A stretch of DNA of 7,348 bases. Origin: an uncultured Clostridium sp. (lineage in GTDB: Bacteria; Bacillota_A; Clostridia; Lachnospirales; Lachnospiraceae). Both the position numbers and the translations under genes were made by a program. The first letter of the stretch is position 1. Every line of letters begins with the position of its first letter. Where the stretch lies: contig CAMAMD010000070.1 of assembly GCA_945836785.1 (NCBI GenBank), positions 1-7,348 of the forward strand. The letters run 5' to 3'. The notes under the pieces are model-generated. The model was not told the DNA's origin. It saw only the letters and a list, made by a program, of their open reading frames with translations, and did not search any database. Below are positions 5,936 to 7,348 of the stretch, piece by piece.

Positions 5936-7254
5936 TTTTCTTTCCTCTCCCGTATGATAAATTTGAGTGGTGTTCCCCTGAAACCAAATGCTTCCCTGAT
6001 TTTATTTTCAATGTATCTTGTATAGGAAAAATGCATCAGTTCCTTGTCATTTACAAATATTACAAATGTTGGCGGCTTTACAGACACCTGCGTGATGTAA
6101 TATAGTCTGAGACGCTTTCCTTTATCGGATGGCGGCTGATTCAAGGCTACGGCCTCCGCCATAATCTCATTTAATACACCTGTTGCGATGCGCAGTGAAT
6201 GATTTTCGATTACTGCATCTATGGTTTCAAACAGCTTCGGAAGTCGCTGACCGGTTTCCGCCGACACGAACAAAAGCTCAGCATAAGGCATATAGGACAG
6301 TTTCTGACGAATATCCTGCGTGAATTTATTCATGGTCTTGTCATCCTTCTCGATGGCATCCCATTTATTTACAACAATAATCATACCTTTGCCCCGCTCA
6401 TGGGCAATTCCTGCTATCTTTGTATCCTGATCCGTGATACCCTCCGTGGCATCAATCACAAGAACTGCAACATTACATCGCTCCACCGCAGACACAGTCC
6501 GTATGATACTGTATCGTTCAATCTCTTCCTTTATCTTATTTTTTCTTCTTAGTCCTGCTGTATCGATAAATACATACTCTGTACCGTTTCGCTTAATCGT
6601 CGTGTCAATGGCATCCCGGGTTGTTCCGGCGATATCCGACACAATCACGCGTTCCTCTCCCAGCAGTTTATTTATGATAGAGGACTTTCCCACATTCGGT
6701 TTACCTATGATAGCAATACGCGGTCTCTCATCCTCAGTCTCATCCATTGCATTTTCATTAAAATGTTTTGCCACCTCATCCAGCATATCTCCGATTCCAA
6801 GCTGTGATGCGGCAGATACCGGCATAGGATCACCCAGTCCCAAATTATAAAACTCGTATACATCCGGCATAAATTTTTCAAAACTGTCAACTTTATTTAC
6901 CACAAGCACAATTGGCTTCCCGGACCGGCGCAGCATATCCGCCACCTTACTGTCCGCATCCACCAATCCTTGTCTCACATCTGTTATGAACATGATCACA
7001 TCAGCAGTGGCTATGGCAATCTCAGCCTGCTCCCGCATCTGTCTTAATATAACATCATTGGATTCCGGTTCAATACCGCCGGTATCCACAATTGTAAAAT
7101 TATAATTCAGCCATGTCACATCCGCATATATTCTGTCTCTCGTAACACCCGGCGTATCCTGTACAATAGAAATCTTGTCTCCTGCCAGTGCATTGAACAG
7201 AGTAGATTTTCCCACATTCGGCCTTCCGACAATCGCTACAACTGGTCTACTCAT
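5932..7254 (-). CDS. der: Ribosome-assembly GTPase Der (EngA)
   Basis: Der is an essential cytoplasmic GTPase with two G domains in tandem and a KH-like domain, acting in maturation of the 50S subunit. First G domain: G1 GRPNVGKS (residues 10-17), G3 DTGG (57-60), G4 NKVD (120-123), G5-like SAAS (147-150). An acidic linker (about 167-177) leads to the second: G1 GKPNVGKS (184-191), G3 DTAG (231-234), G4 NKWD (296-299), G5 SAETG (331-335). The KH-like domain (about 350-435) ends in a basic tail, RERKEK. The 440 residues match the family. An ATG at 7311 would extend the protein by 19 residues; the start at 7254 ([17 protein letters not shown]) is preferred for its GGAG Shine-Dalgarno and family N-terminus. 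It overlaps the upstream gene by 8 nt and plsY by 4 nt. Confidence 0.98.
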   Translation of the reverse strand: MSRPVVAIVGRPNVGKSTLFNALAGDKISIVQDTPGVTRDRIYADVTWLNYNFTIVDTGGIEPESNDVILRQMREQAEIAIATADVIMFITDVRQGLVDADSKVADMLRRSGKPIVLVVNKVDSFEKFMPDVYEFYNLGLGDPMPVSAASQLGIGDMLDEVAKHFNENAMDETEDERPRIAIIGKPNVGKSSIINKLLGEERVIVSDIAGTTRDAIDTTIKRNGTEYVFIDTAGLRRKNKIKEEIERYSIIRTVSAVERCNVAVLVIDATEGITDQDTKIAGIAHERGKGMIIVVNKWDAIEKDDKTMNKFTQDIRQKLSYMPYAELLFVSAETGQRLPKLFETIDAVIENHSLRIATGVLNEIMAEAVALNQPPSDKGKRLRLYYITQVSVKPPTFVIFVNDKELMHFSYTRYIENKIREAFGFRGTPLKFIIRERKEK

Positions 7255-7348
7255 CTTTACTCTCCATTTCGATAATGCTCTTAAATAAATCCATACCGCT
7301 TGATTGTACAATAATCACCGGAACTTGTAAAGCATTTTGAAGCTCCTC
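7247..7348 (-). CDS. C-terminal end of an upstream gene; possibly a DUF512-type protein
   Basis: An open frame enters from the window edge and runs 33 codons to a TAG at 7247-7249. Visible residues include [20 protein letters not shown], a beta strand plus helix of the kind that closes many alpha/beta domains. The stop lies inside der with an 8-nt overlap (ATGAGTAG), and the codons just before it provide the der Shine-Dalgarno, so this is a real coding end and not a chance frame. In clostridia the gene before der is often a DUF512/PDZ radical-SAM-like protein, and the tail fits that loosely. The family call is inference from context; the presence of a coding end is well supported. Confidence 0.6.
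   Translation of the reverse strand, partial: EELQNALQVPVIIVQSSGMDLFKSIIEMESKDE

Overview
The window looks like a chromosomal segment of a low-to-moderate GC, spore-forming Firmicute, most likely a clostridium and plausibly a Lachnospiraceae member. The evidence is a recognisable SpoIVA (spore-coat basement-layer ATPase, restricted to endospore formers), an acyl-phosphate-dependent PlsY, a complete Der GTPase, and ScpA/ScpB condensin subunits with typical Firmicute architecture. Family-level placement is inference from protein flavour and gene order, not from any search. Every real gene lies on the minus strand, so transcription runs from high to low coordinates.

Layout in the direction of transcription: (1) the last 33 codons of an upstream gene (7247-7348), whose stop overlaps der; (2) der (5932-7254), a double-GTPase ribosome-assembly factor; (3) plsY (5258-5935), coupled to der through a GTGA overlap; (4) gpsA (4199-5206), after a 51-nt gap; (5) a membrane-anchored SGNH/GDSL-type protein of unknown substrate (3214-4179), 19 nt after gpsA; (6) spoIVA (1641-3101), after a 112-nt leader that holds a possible sporulation promoter and a possible Shine-Dalgarno-sequestering element; (7) a strong intrinsic terminator fused to a sigma-A-type promoter (about 1489-1577); (8) scpA (651-1409) and scpB (66-641), coupled at a Shine-Dalgarno that contains the scpA stop; (9) a terminator hairpin (47-86) with the scpB stop codon in its loop.

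Functional units: GpsA makes sn-glycerol 3-phosphate and PlsY acylates it, so together they give the first steps of phospholipid synthesis. The SGNH protein is the least understood gene; it sits between membrane-lipid genes and a spore-coat gene, has a single N-terminal membrane anchor, and keeps all four SGNH blocks. ScpA and ScpB are the kleisin and winged-helix partners of Smc and form their own two-gene operon here.

Most of the window is conserved housekeeping and sporulation content. I see no clear new defence, mobile or secretion system, no tRNA/rRNA and no CRISPR. The more unusual signals are in the intergenic regions: the spoIVA leader, the terminator/promoter fusion before scpA, and the hairpin between the scpA Shine-Dalgarno and its start codon. 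No gene-free stretch reaches 300 bases; the longest is 1410-1640.
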